Of a stretch of DNA of 64,000 nt, positions 39,965-53,505 are shown in pieces. A program made the translations under genes and the position numbers. Source of the stretch: Plasmodium malariae. Its lineage: Eukaryota; Apicomplexa; Aconoidasida; Haemosporida; Plasmodiidae. The stretch is from the NCBI RefSeq assembly GCF_900090045.1, contig NC_041777.1:248001-312000 (forward strand). Direction: 5' to 3'. Position 1 is the first letter of the stretch, and the number at the start of each line of letters is the position of its first letter. Below the pieces are notes generated by a model. The model did no database searches, was not told the origin of the DNA, and saw only the letters and a list, made by a program, of their open reading frames with translations.

Positions 39965-42900
39965 CTACGACTCATCAATTTTTTTATGAACAAGTTTATG
40001 AATAAAACACAAAAAATTTACATAGCTATATTCTTTATCGACCTTATCTTCAACACACAAGGACATGATGTGATGTTCATTGCTAGACCTACGAAAAATA
40101 AACACAGATATAATCATAATTATATTTACTTTTAAATGTGAACGTGCGTGCGCAATTGCAACTTTTTGTGCATTATTCTGAATTATTTTACTTTATTTTT
40201 TTTTTTTTTTTGTATTATATTATACTGTACTATACTATATTGTATTGTATTATATTATATCATACTTTATTATACCTTTTTTTTTTTTTCTTTTTTTTTT
40301 TTTTGCTTGCACTTACTTGGGTGGAACTACCACTAAGGGAACGTATTTATTGAAGTGATGAATTCTGGTTAGGTTCATGATAATGCGTTGGATTTTTTCT
40401 ACAGGACAAAAAAGGAGAAAGTATAAAGATATACATATGCGTATACATACACGTACACATATGCGTATACATACACGTACACATATGCGTATACATACAC
40501 GAATACATATGCGTATACATACACGTACACATATGCGTATACATACACTAATACGTATGCGTATACATACACTAATACATATGCGTATACATACACTAAT
40601 ACATATGCGTATACATACACTAATACATATGCATATACTTATACGTATACAAATATATATATATATATATATATGAACATATGTGACCGAGGGATGTACA
40701 TTCGTAAAGCTCTAAAGTTATGAAAATATTTTTATAAGATTAGCTTGATTGATTCTTTACTTGCATTAATGTTGTCAGTCAAATTTAGTTCGAGGCAATT
40801 TTGTTCTGTTGGAATTTCCCCCACAATCTTAAAAAAAAAATTACATATATATATATAAATACATATATATAAATACATATATACTAAGCAGTTGCAATCA
40901 TGTACATAGGCATGTATATTCACGCACAAGACGATAATAGAACTGCTAGTCTCTTTTCAAATGATAATATTTGTGAAGCACGCCAAAATAATTTACGCAT
41001 TTACGTGTTAATGTAACTTACATCAATGGTAAAATCTGAATCTGCGTGAAAACCAAAATAAAGATAAAAATGCGTACAAGAATCAAGCAAATATATTCCA
41101 TTGGAATAAATTTTTTCTGCACTAGATGGTATGGTTCTAGGAATAAATAACTCATCATCTATATTCATTGTATCAATTTCATTTGTCTTTCCCTTAATAT
41201 GAATTAAGTATGTTATTGGATACACATAAAGAAGGGATGATATTATAGGCATGGACAAAAGTTTTATTAAGCTGTAGACTTTTATATCGTGCAGAATATC
41301 CTTTTTTACAACATTGTGTTTTAGTAAGGATGAGGTAAAAAGGGGTAGTAATTTTAGCGTGTCCGGTAATATGAGTTGTCCTGAGTGGGCCGAGGAAGCG
41401 CACTGCAAAGGGAAAAACAATTGAAGGAAACACGTATACAGCCGTACTCATACGTATGCATATACACACATATATCTAATGTATGTACACATATGTACAT
41501 ATATATATATATGCGTCTACACGCGTGGAAGCAGGCAAACAATATAGGGAAACGTTTACGAATATACGCATTTACTTATATAGACATATACTTATATAGA
41601 CATATACTTATATAGACATATACTTATATAGACATATGCTCATATAGACATATACTTATACAGATATACTAATGCACAAATATATTTATTTGCATATATT
41701 GCACAGTCCGCTCTCTTAGGCGTGTTGAGTAGTACATTCACCCTATAGGAAAACAGAATGGCGGCCAAACTATCTATTATAATTTTCGAATAATTATCGT
41801 TGTGTAAAATATTCGTACATAACTGTTTAATTAATATATTCATTAGGGCTTCTGCATCAGTGTATCTAAAAACTGTACTTAAAGAAGTTGTTAAGTTCAT
41901 GTGTGTTGTATGTAAACGAACATAACGATCTCCATTTAAATTGGTGTATATACATGCGCACTGAATATATACTTGTTTCTTTGTTTCTGATATATCTGAA
42001 TAGCTCAATAAAAAAGCAAAAGTCTGGTCATGCCGAATTTTAGGAATTTTAATAGTATCAACACTAATTATTGAATTAAAATTATTATTACAACAAAATA
42101 ATTTTTTAACTGACATATTTTGTGAATATCTTAATTTTAACTCACAACAGTACGCTATATCTTCTGATGTTAAAGTATCTCTTATATTCATATATAATTC
42201 TTTATAATCTTTTTGCCATACAAAATTGTCAAGAAATAAAATTTTGCCTCCTGTATTTTGTGCTACATATTGTAAGGAGGGTACACAAACACGTACTTTA
42301 TTCGATGAAATTATAAATATATCAACACTAATATTATATGAATATAAATCTAATAATAACGCATCATAAAATATCTTTTGTTTTACTTCTAAAAAATTAT
42401 CATTTATATCTTTTTTTAATTCTTTAATTGCTCCTATACCACAATTAGGGGTACTAGTATAAAACATGCAAATACTTCCCAACCCATGTCTTTCTTTCAA
42501 TATATCAACTGCAACCTTAAGAGCACTATTTCCGCATGATCCGTACGACTGCATGGTCGTAGTAACATACTTAATAGTATCTATCAAATTATTAATTTTA
42601 TCCAATTCATCTACGCACCCGAAAAATAAATCATCTAGGGGTAGTGGAAGAAAGGGATCATCTACATCACTCATCATTATCACTTGACTGCTGCTGTTGA
42701 TATTCGAAGTACTATCAGTGACAATGTCATTGGTAGTACCATAAGCAGCGGAAGTAGCACAATTTGTATTTACACAATTGGTAGCAGAGTTGCCATTACC
42801 TCCCCTCTTGCAGTTGTAAAAATGTATAGAGCTGTTGAACGTGATAATTGCTATCTTCGTTTTGTTACATTTCACATTTTGTACTGCGTACCTAATTCCC

Positions 42901-45686
42901 TCCAAGACTGTATATGTAATGTTACTATATATAGCATTATATGAGCACTCAACAACGAAAACAAAATATGGAGGCAATGTATTTTTGATTTGGGGGTATT
43001 TTAATAAAATAGCATTTCTTTTTAATTTATATTCATCTGGTTCTCCTTTCTTTTCAAGGATTATATTTTTTAGTTCATTCAAACTAAAGTTAAAACTAAG
43101 CATCATTCGATCATTACTTTGTGAAGGTAAGTTATCCGAATAATTATTTAATACAACCCCTGAAATTTTATCCATATTATTATTAACATCACTCGGATGA
43201 CCATACAGATCTACTGTTTGTTTATTACAACCCTTTGCATCTGATGGGACCAATGTATTCGATATTTGCTTTGTTATGGACATTATTTTATTTGTTATCA
43301 TAGAAGCTGTTTGATTCATATTTTTATTTATGTATGTATAAGTTAGCTTTAAATTATTAATATTATTATAATAATAGGTAGGTGGGATGATAATATCTAC
43401 ACTTCCTTTCAACAAAGGAGATATACCTCCATTATTTTCATTTTCTCGATTATTTATTTTTTCATTATATTGATATATATCGAATAATACATTTTCATTA
43501 ATTAAAAATTTGGTATCACAAAAAACACACTGTAATGATTTTGATATATCTTCTAATATAGTTGCATGCAAATAACAATAACATTTAGGACACCTCAATA
43601 TTTCTATATTTTCTTCTTTATCATTTACAATATCTTTCATATCAATTTTGTCGATATATTCTCCTTCATTTAAACATGCAAAAGGATTCACAATAATACC
43701 AAATGGTATTCTCGATAATTTTAACGTTTCAGAAAATAAAGGGATTTGATATAATGTACTTTTAACGAAACGTGGATCAGCTTTCCCTGTATCAATAGAT
43801 ATATACGGTTGATAATATGACGGGGGAGAAATATATTTACATGTCTCAAATAATTTTAAATTACGCTTACTTTTTTTATCTTGAAAATTAATTATAGGTC
43901 TAGGTATCTTATTTATATCTATTCGGTTATATGTTTTTTTAAGTAATGTATATATTTCTTCCCCTTTATCTGTTACAGAATTTTCATTATCACTTGAATT
44001 TTCATCACTTGAACTTTCTAATGATTCATCATTAGATTTTCCATAACAACTTTTATTCGCTTCTTTTTCTTCCTTTTCCTCCCTATCCTCTACCTTCTTA
44101 TCTCTTGTATTGGATCCATATTCAACGTTCGTAAATGGTCTATTTATAAATGCACTATTTGTGTTGTTATGCTGGTAGTTATAGGCAGTATGCTCACTAA
44201 TCCCATTCTCTTGATTATTATATCTGTAGTAATTAAGCGTATTATTCGCATTTGATATTGCTTGATTGTTTGTGCTGCCATGAGCCACATTATTCTGAAC
44301 ACTATATACTGTACTACTCGAGTTAAAACCTTGGTTGTAACTAAAACTGTTATTACTATTCGGATCCCAGTTACTAGGGTTAGTGTTATACACCTGATTG
44401 TTCATACTGTACTGCATTTGATTACTTTTATTAGTAGCAACCTGGTCGTTTAAATTATTCGTGGGCATAGAGTAGGAAGGCACATGGTTTGAAATGTTTT
44501 GGGTATTTCCATACATTTGGTAGTACCCATTATCAGTTGACTTCACATTAATTTGCTCGTTCTTTACTATTTCTCTTTTTAAATAATTTAAATTATTTTG
44601 CATGGTATTGTAACTGAAATTATTTGCTTTACCTAGTAAGGTGTTTGCATTACTGACTGTGTTGAATGTATTGTTAACTACGTTATTGACTCCACTATTA
44701 AATGTATTACTATCGGTATTACTAACCGCATTACTACTTGTAGTCGCGTTTGTACAAAAATCGGAATAGCTTTTTTCTCCTTCGTTGTACGTATTCATTT
44801 GTTGGTTATTCTGGTCATACAGTGGTATGCTATTCCTGTCATGCTCTATGTTAACATTACTGCTTCCAGTTAAGGAGTAGTTTATCATATTTATTCCTTT
44901 ATTATGTAAGTTATTGGCACTATACATATTATTACTGTTCCGAAAACTAGTAGCATTTATTTCACTTAACGAATTATTATTTTTATTATAGTCCACATTA
45001 TGTGGTGTGTTATTAAAAAGGGTATTAAATGAATCGTTTTTTCTATTAACTATTAATTCGTTATTAGTGTTACTTTTCATTCGTTGATGATACATTGAAC
45101 TGATATCTATATTATCATTATTTACACCTACTTCTGAAAAATTTTGCGTTCTTACATTTTCCATATTATATCCATACGTATATGTACTATCCCCCATTTT
45201 TGCACTTGGTTGTTGTTCATTTATATTGATACTATTGTTTAACACATCATACGTATTTTTTTCATAATTCTTTACATTTTTATTTATATTTTCAATATTA
45301 CTAGCATTACATATATCTTTATTATTAATATTTCTGTTTTCAAAATTATTATAATGATTACAATGTGCTGTTAAATAATTCCCATGCACATCTACTATCA
45401 CCTTTGTCTTTTCATCTACACCTGTTAACTCGCTTTTCCTCTCACTTTTTCCTGCTAATACATTTTCACCCTTATAATTTCTTTCACATGAATGAGTGGA
45501 AAACGGATTACAATCATTCTTTGGTTCGGACATATAAGTATTATTAGAGCCTACGAGTGCGTCATGATTTCCTACATTATGAATAACTTCACTATTATCA
45601 TTATTTAACTTGTCTTCCATGTTATTATTATTCATCTTGTAAGCAGTATTTCCTCGATATACACTTTCATTCTTCTTAGGAATCAT
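39965..45686 (-). CDS. SEC24B: COPII coat subunit Sec24 (Sec24B)
   Basis: Five exons: 41742-45686, 41022-41402, 40761-40827, 40317-40398 and 39965-40088. Phases (0, 0, 1, 2) match at every junction, giving 1,532 residues. Sec24 selects cargo for COPII vesicles leaving the ER, as a dimer with Sec23. Residues 1-640 are Asn-rich low complexity. A zinc finger follows (C699, C702, CVFC near 721-724). The trunk domain begins at 'PPYFVFVVECSYNAI'. 'SYR|CASSAHSGQLILPD' across the first junction is the Sec24 helical-domain signature (GQLILPE), and the gelsolin-like domain lies in exons 2-5. The last exon ends with 'LCVEDK' and 'SYVNFLCFIH', like the 'FLVEDK ... SYVDFLC' terminus of animal Sec24. The big exon reads on into intron 1 to a false stop at 41640. 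The frame is open upstream of the chosen ATG to about 45757 without another ATG, so a 5' exon is possible. Synteny matches PF3D7_0405100. Confidence 0.92.
40432..40640. repeat. 24-bp minisatellite in Sec24B intron 3
   Basis: About eight copies of 'acatatgcgtatacatacac' plus 4 bases ('gtac' or 'taat'). It lies wholly between exon 3 (ends at 40761) and exon 4 (starts at 40398), so it is intronic. It keeps frames open on both strands by chance. Confidence 0.9.
41575..41666. repeat. 16-bp minisatellite in Sec24B intron 1
   Basis: About six copies of 'ttatatagacatatac' with single substitutions, between exon 2 (starts at 41402) and the end of exon 1 (41742). Confidence 0.9.
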
Positions 45687-45792
45687 TTCTTTTTCATTTT
45701 GTATAATTGCATCATTTATATTTCGATTTTTATGTAAATCGTTTAATGCGCACTTAACCCCAAAACGGCATTACTGCTATTAGCTGTGAACG

Positions 45793-45799
45793 TATATCT

Positions 45800-45888
<89 letters not shown>
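45793..45888. repeat. (TATATC)n-(TA)n-(T)n compound repeat upstream of Sec24B
   Basis: Hexamer 'tatatc' copies run into a TA tract and then a T run of about 30 bases, roughly 110-200 bp 5' of the Sec24B start codon. Confidence 0.92.
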
Positions 45889-45898
<10 letters not shown>

Positions 45899-47488
45899 TA
45901 TTGGTGCAGTTCGTTGACTTTTCCCCTATTTTAAATTTTTCGACAAAACAATTTTCACACAAATTATAACTGAAATTAGCTCGTGAACTGATAATGCGAA
46001 TCCGCATTAACGCTACTTGGATATAATGTATTATATTATTACTCAAAGTATCATTTGTACTTACTATCAAATTATCATTAATATTAAATTTTGAATACTT
46101 ACCAGATCGTGTAAAAAAATGTTGTTTTTCGAGTGACTATGTTATATTTTTTATTATTATATATTTTACTTTTTCAAATGGTTCCTTTTCTGTTTTTTTT
46201 CTTTTTAAAAAATCATTACATAATTTGCATAAGTTAAGCTTATATTTATGTATGGTAAATTATACCTTCATGAACTAGAGCTAAATTTGAAAAGTATCTT
46301 CTTTTCTTCCTGAATTGTTCATATTTATTTTATGTACTTACGTACTTATAAACTTCTGTACTTAAATTTTTATATACTTATACACTTGTATACTTTATTT
46401 CTTATATATTTATACACTTGCATACTTTATTCATTTAATTCATTCACCCACATATTTGTTCATTCATGCACCTACTTACTTGTTTACTTGTTCATATTTA
46501 ACTCTTAATTTGTTCGCTTGTCTCATACTACGTATTTAAAATAACTTCTATTAATTTATGTTTAAAAAAATTTATAAATTTTGCACAATTTACAAAAACA
46601 TTCGACTTTTTTTTTTAAGGAAAGGAATGCTAAGTACACAATAGTTTATTTGTTAAATAAAATTACAAATATACGTATATTCATATATACATATATTTAT
46701 ATATACGTATATTCATATGTAGGTATAATCATACGTACGTATATACATGTATACGTATATACATATATACGTATATACATATACACATACGAGCATATTT
46801 TTGTGTATTATAATATATACTCCTTTAAAAATGTTTACATAACGCTTCTGAAAAAACTGGAGTTTTCCTTCTCGCGCTGGAAAAGAGTGTACGTATATAT
46901 ATGATTATATAATGAATATATGTACAAATGTATTTACCATTTGCTTATATTATCACATCAGTAGTATTTTTATTATTTCTTTTTTCTTTTTTCTAAGCAG
47001 CAACAAAAGGATAAATAAAATAAAATAAAGAGTTAAAATTTTTCAAAACAAAATTAATTATGATATAATTCTCATAATGAGAAGAAAAAGGTACGCATAT
47101 AAAAGCATGTTTGATTTTTTTTACTCTTCTTTTTCTTATTTTATTTTTTTTTTTTTGTTGTATTTCATTTTATTGTACTTTTTTGTCATTTTATCCAAAC
47201 AAAATCATTCTTTAAAAAAGAATATATATCAAAGTAAATTAAAAAAAAAAGGTTAAAAAATACCATAAATCTAAAATGGGAAAATTTTTATATGATATTT
47301 TATTATAGAACAGTAAAAAATGAATAGAAAAGTTTTACCCGTAAGCATAATTTTTTTTTCTGTTTAATATATTTTTGTACTTCTTGTGCTAGTTTTATCA
47401 TCTTTTAAAGTATTTATGTATGTATATACGTTTATTTTTTTAAGTATGAATGCATATATATACATATGTATAGTATGCAGTAGCATTG

Positions 47489-47545
47489 AAATGCCGCTCT
47501 TAGCGAAATTGTACACTTCACTGTTTAAGTGAAATGATGGCATTT
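47489..47545 (+). other. possible structured RNA element (unverified)
   Basis: aaatgcc (47489-47495) can pair with ggcattt (47539-47545). This encloses two small hairpins, gct-ctt-agc (47496-47504) and ttcact-gttta-agtgaa (47517-47533), and a T run follows as in Pol III terminators. It is too short for a tRNA and matches no family I know. Chance pairing in AT-rich DNA is a real alternative. Confidence 0.15.
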
Positions 47546-49643
47546 TTTACTCTGCAAAAAAAAAAAAAAAAAAAAAAAAAAGAAATTTAAAATTAATTTT
47601 AATACAAATATTAATATTAATTTTAATATTGAAAACATATATTAATAAATAGTAAAAAAGGAAATGACTTTAAAAAAAAAACTGGTGAAAAATGAAAAAA
47701 AAGAAGAAAAAAAAATAAAGGAACAATGAAAGTAAAGGTTAAATGATATATTTTTATGCACATGGAAATAGCCAAGAAAAAAACAGAGCAAATTATAATT
47801 GAGAAATATGATTACATAATGAGATATACATTTAAATTTAATAAAAATAAAGTTTATAATATACCCGAGTGTGTATTATGAATTGATTTGCATTATATGC
47901 ACAAATATACAAGGTCTATTTTGTTTTACATTTCATTTTAATGTGTTTTCATAAAAGAAATAAATTAATCCTCTTTGTGTGTTTCCATATTATTATGTTT
48001 TATTACAAAAATTAATTTGTTAAATTTTATGGTGTTGTATTTGAGTACTTTAACTTACGGGTGAGTATATAAATAAAAGTAACGAGATAACTCTATTGAT
48101 AATATGAAATGTCAAGTGAATAAACAACTGTGGAAGGAACAGAAGAGGGGAACATCTTAACACACAAAAGATAGTTACAAAGTTCATTACGTATACATAC
48201 GTACATATATGTATGCATAAGTATATATATATATATATATATAAATAGATACATATACTTCAAATTTGTCCACTTCTTTATTTTTGATGAAAATATTAGC
48301 AAAATATTTCTTCGTATGTTTTCCTTCTTTTTTTTTCCTCCCTTGCTGTTGCTATGTAATAATCATTCTTCAACATTCGCTTTTCTGCAGTTGTCTGAGA
48401 GTGTATAACATAAAAAATACAACAGTTATTGCCCTTACTATTATGCGTTATTAGAAAATTATATATAAAAAATGCATATGATATAATGTACGCACATGTG
48501 AACCTTTGGCTTGATAAAGGAGAGCACATAGTCATATTATCTTGCTGAAGTCAAGGTACATTAAATACAAGGTGAAATATTGTGCAAAATGAGTTATATG
48601 TATGCTTTCATTTACCAAGCAGTTGTACTTGTGTTATTTATTTTAATTTTTTTTTTTTTTTTCCTTTTCGATGAGAACAATTAAGAGAAAGGGAAATTAA
48701 TAAACAAGCGTACCCCTTTTTATCCCTTCATACATTTTTAGCTACTTTTATAAAAAAAAAAAAAAATAATATATCACATGAAAGGAAAAAAATAATCCAA
48801 ATAGTTCTTATTAAAGGGAAAAAGTTAACATATGATTTAGGCGTAAAAAGGAAAAAGGAGTTACATAAAGAAATTAAAGGAAAAATGTGAAATACTGCAC
48901 TGTAAAATTTTGCTAAAGAACAAAGGGGGAAAATGCGCATTTTGATATGATGTCATTTGTTAGTGTTACCTCTTTTACATTTTCTTCTTTTACAATTTTT
49001 TCAGACCATACGATTGTACCTATAGAGGAACTGCATTTAAATCTATATCTTTGTACATTTTGTTTTTATATTTTCATTATATTCCTATGCGTACTATACC
49101 ATTAAAAATTTGGAGATGTGTAATATAATGCAGCACATCTTTACATTTTCCTAAGCGCGTATTAGTATGAACATACATTTTTCATGAAGCATATTTAATA
49201 GAAATAATTGTTTTCTTAAAATATCGTGTTGTTATTCTTTTATTTGTATAAAAATATAAACAAACATGCAGTTAAGCATATAAACAGTTAAGCATATAAA
49301 AAATTAAACATTTAGGTGTTTAGATGATTTGAATAATTCTGAACTTTTTACATACTTGTAATATATGTACAAAAAATGTTGTTGAACACGCAAATATGAA
49401 AAAAGAAATGACATAATTTGTGAAAGAATATCAAACATTTTTACATTTTCCTTAGATATGTGCGCTTTGAACAAATTAATGTTATCGTTATTCCTCCATT
49501 TATTGATGTAAATCTTAAGATATTTTAAAAAAAGTAAAAAAGCCAGTAAATGAAAGTATATGTATGGAAAAACAGGAAAAATGTGAGGAAAGGAGAAGTA
49601 TTATGCCGATAAAATGAGAAGGAAAGAGGGTAAAGGAAAAGAA

Positions 49644-49677
<34 letters not shown>

Positions 49678-50236
49678 TAAATACATACACATAGCTCCAC
49701 AGCTGCTGAAATCCATTTCAAAAAGGTTCAACAAAACTGCGGTTTAAAATTTCTACATAGAGGAGTGTTAACCTGCATATAAATATACTAGCACAAATAA
49801 AAAAAAAAAAATATATATATATATACATATAAACTTATACATGTGAGAATGTTACTAAATGCAGATATTTAGTGAGAAAAATTGTTAGGATATATTAACA
49901 GCAAAAATGAGATAAGTCATTTTTTAAAGTAATATGCACAGTTTATAAAATTTATAGAAAAAAAAAAAAAAAGTTAGAACTGTTCTTTTCATTTAAAAAA
50001 AACAAAACAAAACAAAAAGGTAAATAGAATGCACATACAGTAAAATAATTTTTACAACGTTTCTTTTTTAAATTGATTTTTTCCTAAATAATTTATTTCA
50101 AAAATTAAATATTATTGCGACAGCATGGTAAATTATTACTACTATTTTGTTTTTTTCCACAATGATGTTTCTTCAGAGATCTGCATTTGCGCAGTAATGT
50201 AAAATAAATAATTTTAAAGTAACAAGAAAAAAAAAA

Positions 50237-50385
50237 ATAATAATAAACAGATAGATAAATAAATATATATATAGATAAATAAATAAACAGATAGATAAAT
50301 AAATAAACAGATAAATAAATAAATAAACAGATAGATAAAAAAATAAATAGATAAATAAATAAATAGATAGATAAATTAATAAATG
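50237..50385. repeat. tetranucleotide array (GATA/AATA)
   Basis: Tandem 'gata', 'aata' and 'aaca' tetramers on the plus strand end immediately before the CERLI2 ATG at 50390, so the array probably lies in its 5' UTR. Minus-strand Leu/Ile/Tyr frames through it are spurious. Confidence 0.9.
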
Positions 50386-50389
50386 AAAC

Positions 50390-53300
50390 ATGTTTGGAAC
50401 TAAATTTATTTTAAATATTTTTAAAAACAAATTTAATGACTTATCAACAAAATGTGTAACCTTTATTATTAAAAGTTATAAAAGAACTTGTCCGCACATA
50501 AGTGATTTCGAGCCTTTTGGTATATAAAAGAATTTAGTCTAAATAAAAATTATAACTCATTAAACTAAGGAGTTTTTTACGAAATATAACATGAGAATTT
50601 ATGTACATGTGTGTACACGTTTTTGTATGCATCTATATATGCATAAGTCTATGCGATTGAATGTGGGTACGGGTGTGTGGATATACGGATGTACCGATGT
50701 ACACATGAACGGGTGTATGGATGCATGGGTGTATGCATGTTTGTATGTAAGCATCTCTAAATGAACAAAATCAGCCCAAAAGGGATAATCTAAAAATACA
50801 TATCAATTACTTTTCACTATTTTTATCAGCTTCTATGTACTATTTCAGCGGTTTGCATAATTATAGAACCTTTTATCTGCTCATAAAAATAAACGAAATC
50901 TTTAATATAAATAAATACAAACAAATATACATTATATTCAGTACGGACAAGTATGATTTTCAAACTGATGGTAATAGAAATTTTATTTTACCATATATTT
51001 GATGAGATATATTTTATCGCACATGAACTGTGTTAATACTTTATTATTGCCTTGTTAAGTACTCATTTATGAATTTTTGCTTTTTTTCTCTTTTTATCTT
51101 GTGCCCCTTTTCTCTTTGCTCCTTTTCTTATTGTTCCTTTCTCTTTTCCTTTTTTCGTAGAAATTTCGACTAATAAAAAAAATAGGATACACATTGATCA
51201 AAGGGTGGACATAAAAATTAGGCAGTGCGATGAGACCTTAAAAGTTGATTTATTCACAACAAAATTAACAAAAAAAGTTCATATCGGTCAAATAAAAATA
51301 GATATTAACTCAAGTGTTGTTATGAAGTCGTTTCCAAAGAACGAGTGGTTAGCAGTAGAAAAGGATAAGTTCGCATAAATATATATATACACATACGTGC
51401 GTACATGCGTGAATACATACATTCGTACATTCTTGAGTACATATGTGGGTACTCATGTACATGCGCCCGTACAAATGCGAGCTTACCTATTTTTTCCCCT
51501 AAATTTTTTTTAAATACATCTAGGTTCGTATGTTTCAAAGATGGACAAGAAATATGCAAAGTGCAAATGTCTTTTTATAAAAGTAATACAGGACCCTTGA
51601 GAGAACGCGTGTTCATTCATTTGCATATAAGATACATATTTATGTATGAGTATGCATGTTTAAAAGAATATATACATATTTACATTTACCCTACCACTGC
51701 TCATCGATGTCTTCCCTTCTTTTTTTTTTTTTTTTTTTCTCATATATTAGTTCAAAAATATGCGTGCCCTAATGAATGCATGTTCATACAAGATGGCTTA
51801 GAGATATGGAAAAATAAATCGAAAGGTATGAGTAAAAAGAAAATTAATCTTCAGGATATCCACAAAGAGTTTAATGATGATGACAAAAATCTGTCACTGA
51901 TAAATGAAGATACGGTAAAAAGAAAAAGTAAAATTAGTAACGCAGTAAAATGAGAAACACAGTAAAATGTGTAAATAAGAAAATAAATTTGTGATAAAAT
52001 AAATGGAAAATAGAATAAACTTAATTCGGCTTTTTCAAGTTACTTCACCTTTGTTTTTTTTTGTACACAAACGTGTGCACATTTACATATGTGTACATTT
52101 GCAAATATTTATCATGGACAATGAAATCAGTGAAGCAAATTGCACCTACCTAGTGCACTCATCAAGAGTGTAAATTATTCTCGTGCAAACTACATTTATA
52201 ATATTTATAATGTATAAAATATTTTTATTTTCCCCCCCTTTCTATAAAGGATATCAATGATATAAGTTTGATGCAAAAACTGAGGCTAATAAGTTTTGTG
52301 TTAGAACAAGAAATATGTGTATTTGATTTTTACGCATATGTGCCTAAGTACATGTCAGCAAAGGAAATAATGGGTACGCATTTATTTGAGTTATTACGGC
52401 ATTTTTATAGAATCATTTTTTTGTTATTCTAAATAGATGTGGTTCAATGCAACTTTGCCTTGTTTTTTATATATTGTTTTGTTATTCCTTTTTTTTAATT
52501 TTTTCAATTTCGTTTCTCTTTTTTTTTTCTTTTTTACTGTTACGCCAGGGGAGTGGTTTCTCTGCTTCCTGTGCTTCAAAGATAGCAGAGAAGAAGAAAC
52601 AATCAACATAGAAACAATAATTGAAAGGAATATTCACAGAGACATAAATATCCCTTTATTAAATATACTTAGGATAGTTATTGACAAAAAAAATGAAACT
52701 AATGCTAATATTATTTATACGTACGAAAATGAGAAATACAATTTGAGTATACATTCAGAACACCACCTTTCGTATATCATTGATGCTATAACAATTTTTA
52801 CAAATGAAGTACGGTCGCAGATATGGGGGAAAAAAAATAATATACATACATGTGTACATATATATACGCACATATACATATAAATATGTACATTCATATG
52901 CTCATGCAGTCTTATCCTTTCTAAAATATTCTATACATATAGAAAAATACATGTTCATTAATTCCTATTTTTTAAAATTTAGCTAAAAGTTTTAAAAGAA
53001 TCTTATGGAGAAAAATTGCAGCTTCGAAAAAATATGATAGTGCAAGAAAGTATCATGAAAAAATTAATAGGTAGGTTGTCACATAAACTGAAACTGAAAC
53101 TGTAGCATATAACATGATATTACAAAGATGTGTATACGTATATATATACTTACATCCATGCACACACATGTATCCATTTTTTTAGGAAAAAAAAGAGTGT
53201 CTTCCCCTAGATTTCGTCGCAGTTTACCAAAGAGTGTGCATAAAATGATAAGAGAAATGTACGTAGAAAAAAGCAGCTACGAAAATACGGAAAAACGAAA

Positions 53301-53505
53301 AGAAGAATTTCTTCATGGTGTATCAGTAAAAGAGGGTACCCCTGAAAAATTGGAAAAAAGATATGACGAAACAATAAACGATTTATCAGCAGAAGGAAGT
53401 ACTGATCAAAAAATAGAACCCAAAAAAGGTGAACTTGTAAAAAGTGAATTATCAGAACATTATGACAAAAACGAGGTAAAAGATGATGTTTACATAGGTC
53501 ATTAA
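50390..53505 (+). CDS. CERLI2: cytosolically exposed rhoptry leaflet interacting protein 2 (CERLI2)
   Basis: Eight exons: 50390-50519, 51161-51368, 51524-51582, 51751-51914, 52250-52373, 52549-52808, 52983-53070 and 53186-53505. All junctions are GT-AG with matching phases, giving 450 residues. The short first exon (MFGTKFIL...) has a membrane-friendly N-terminus with cysteines that could be acylated. Exons 2-4 encode a C2-like beta-rich region (W, 'VCFKDGQEICKVQMSF'). Exons 5-7 encode a PH-like region ('GEWFLCFLCFKD' through a closing helix). The last exon is a charged, probably disordered tail. In P. falciparum CERLI2 (PF3D7_0405200) coats the cytosolic face of the rhoptry bulb and is needed for merozoite invasion; it arose by duplication of CERLI1. 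Synteny beside LISP2 selects CERLI2 over CERLI1. The exon 4 donor is ambiguous: 51914, or an in-frame alternative about 30 bases later. The family assignment rests on synteny and fold pattern. Confidence 0.83.

Larger units (their letters stand above)
45687..50389. other. 4.7-kb divergent intergenic region (Sec24B / CERLI2)
   Basis: Both neighbours are transcribed away from it. Contents: a 'tatatc' / (TA)n / poly-T block at about 45793-45888; degenerate 'acttatacactt' sequence at about 46340-46520; poly-A runs near 47553 and 49640; a small foldable element at 47489-47545; and a GATA/AATA tetranucleotide array ending just before the CERLI2 start. No coding gene is supported. Confidence 0.6.

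Noticed and set aside
40432..40640. Regularly spaced repeat resembling a CRISPR array
   Set aside because: Tandem 24-bp units without unique spacers, in an intron of a eukaryotic gene.
41640..41741. Sec24B main exon continuing to the stop at 41640
   Set aside because: The last codons read into intron 1 and its 16-bp repeat. The donor at 41742 joins to GQLILPD-type Sec24 sequence in the correct phase.
45816..46070. 84-codon minus-strand frame as a possible first Sec24B exon
   Set aside because: It ends in poly-Lys and TA repeats, has no convincing donor to the main exon and no conserved sequence; left as only a remote possibility.
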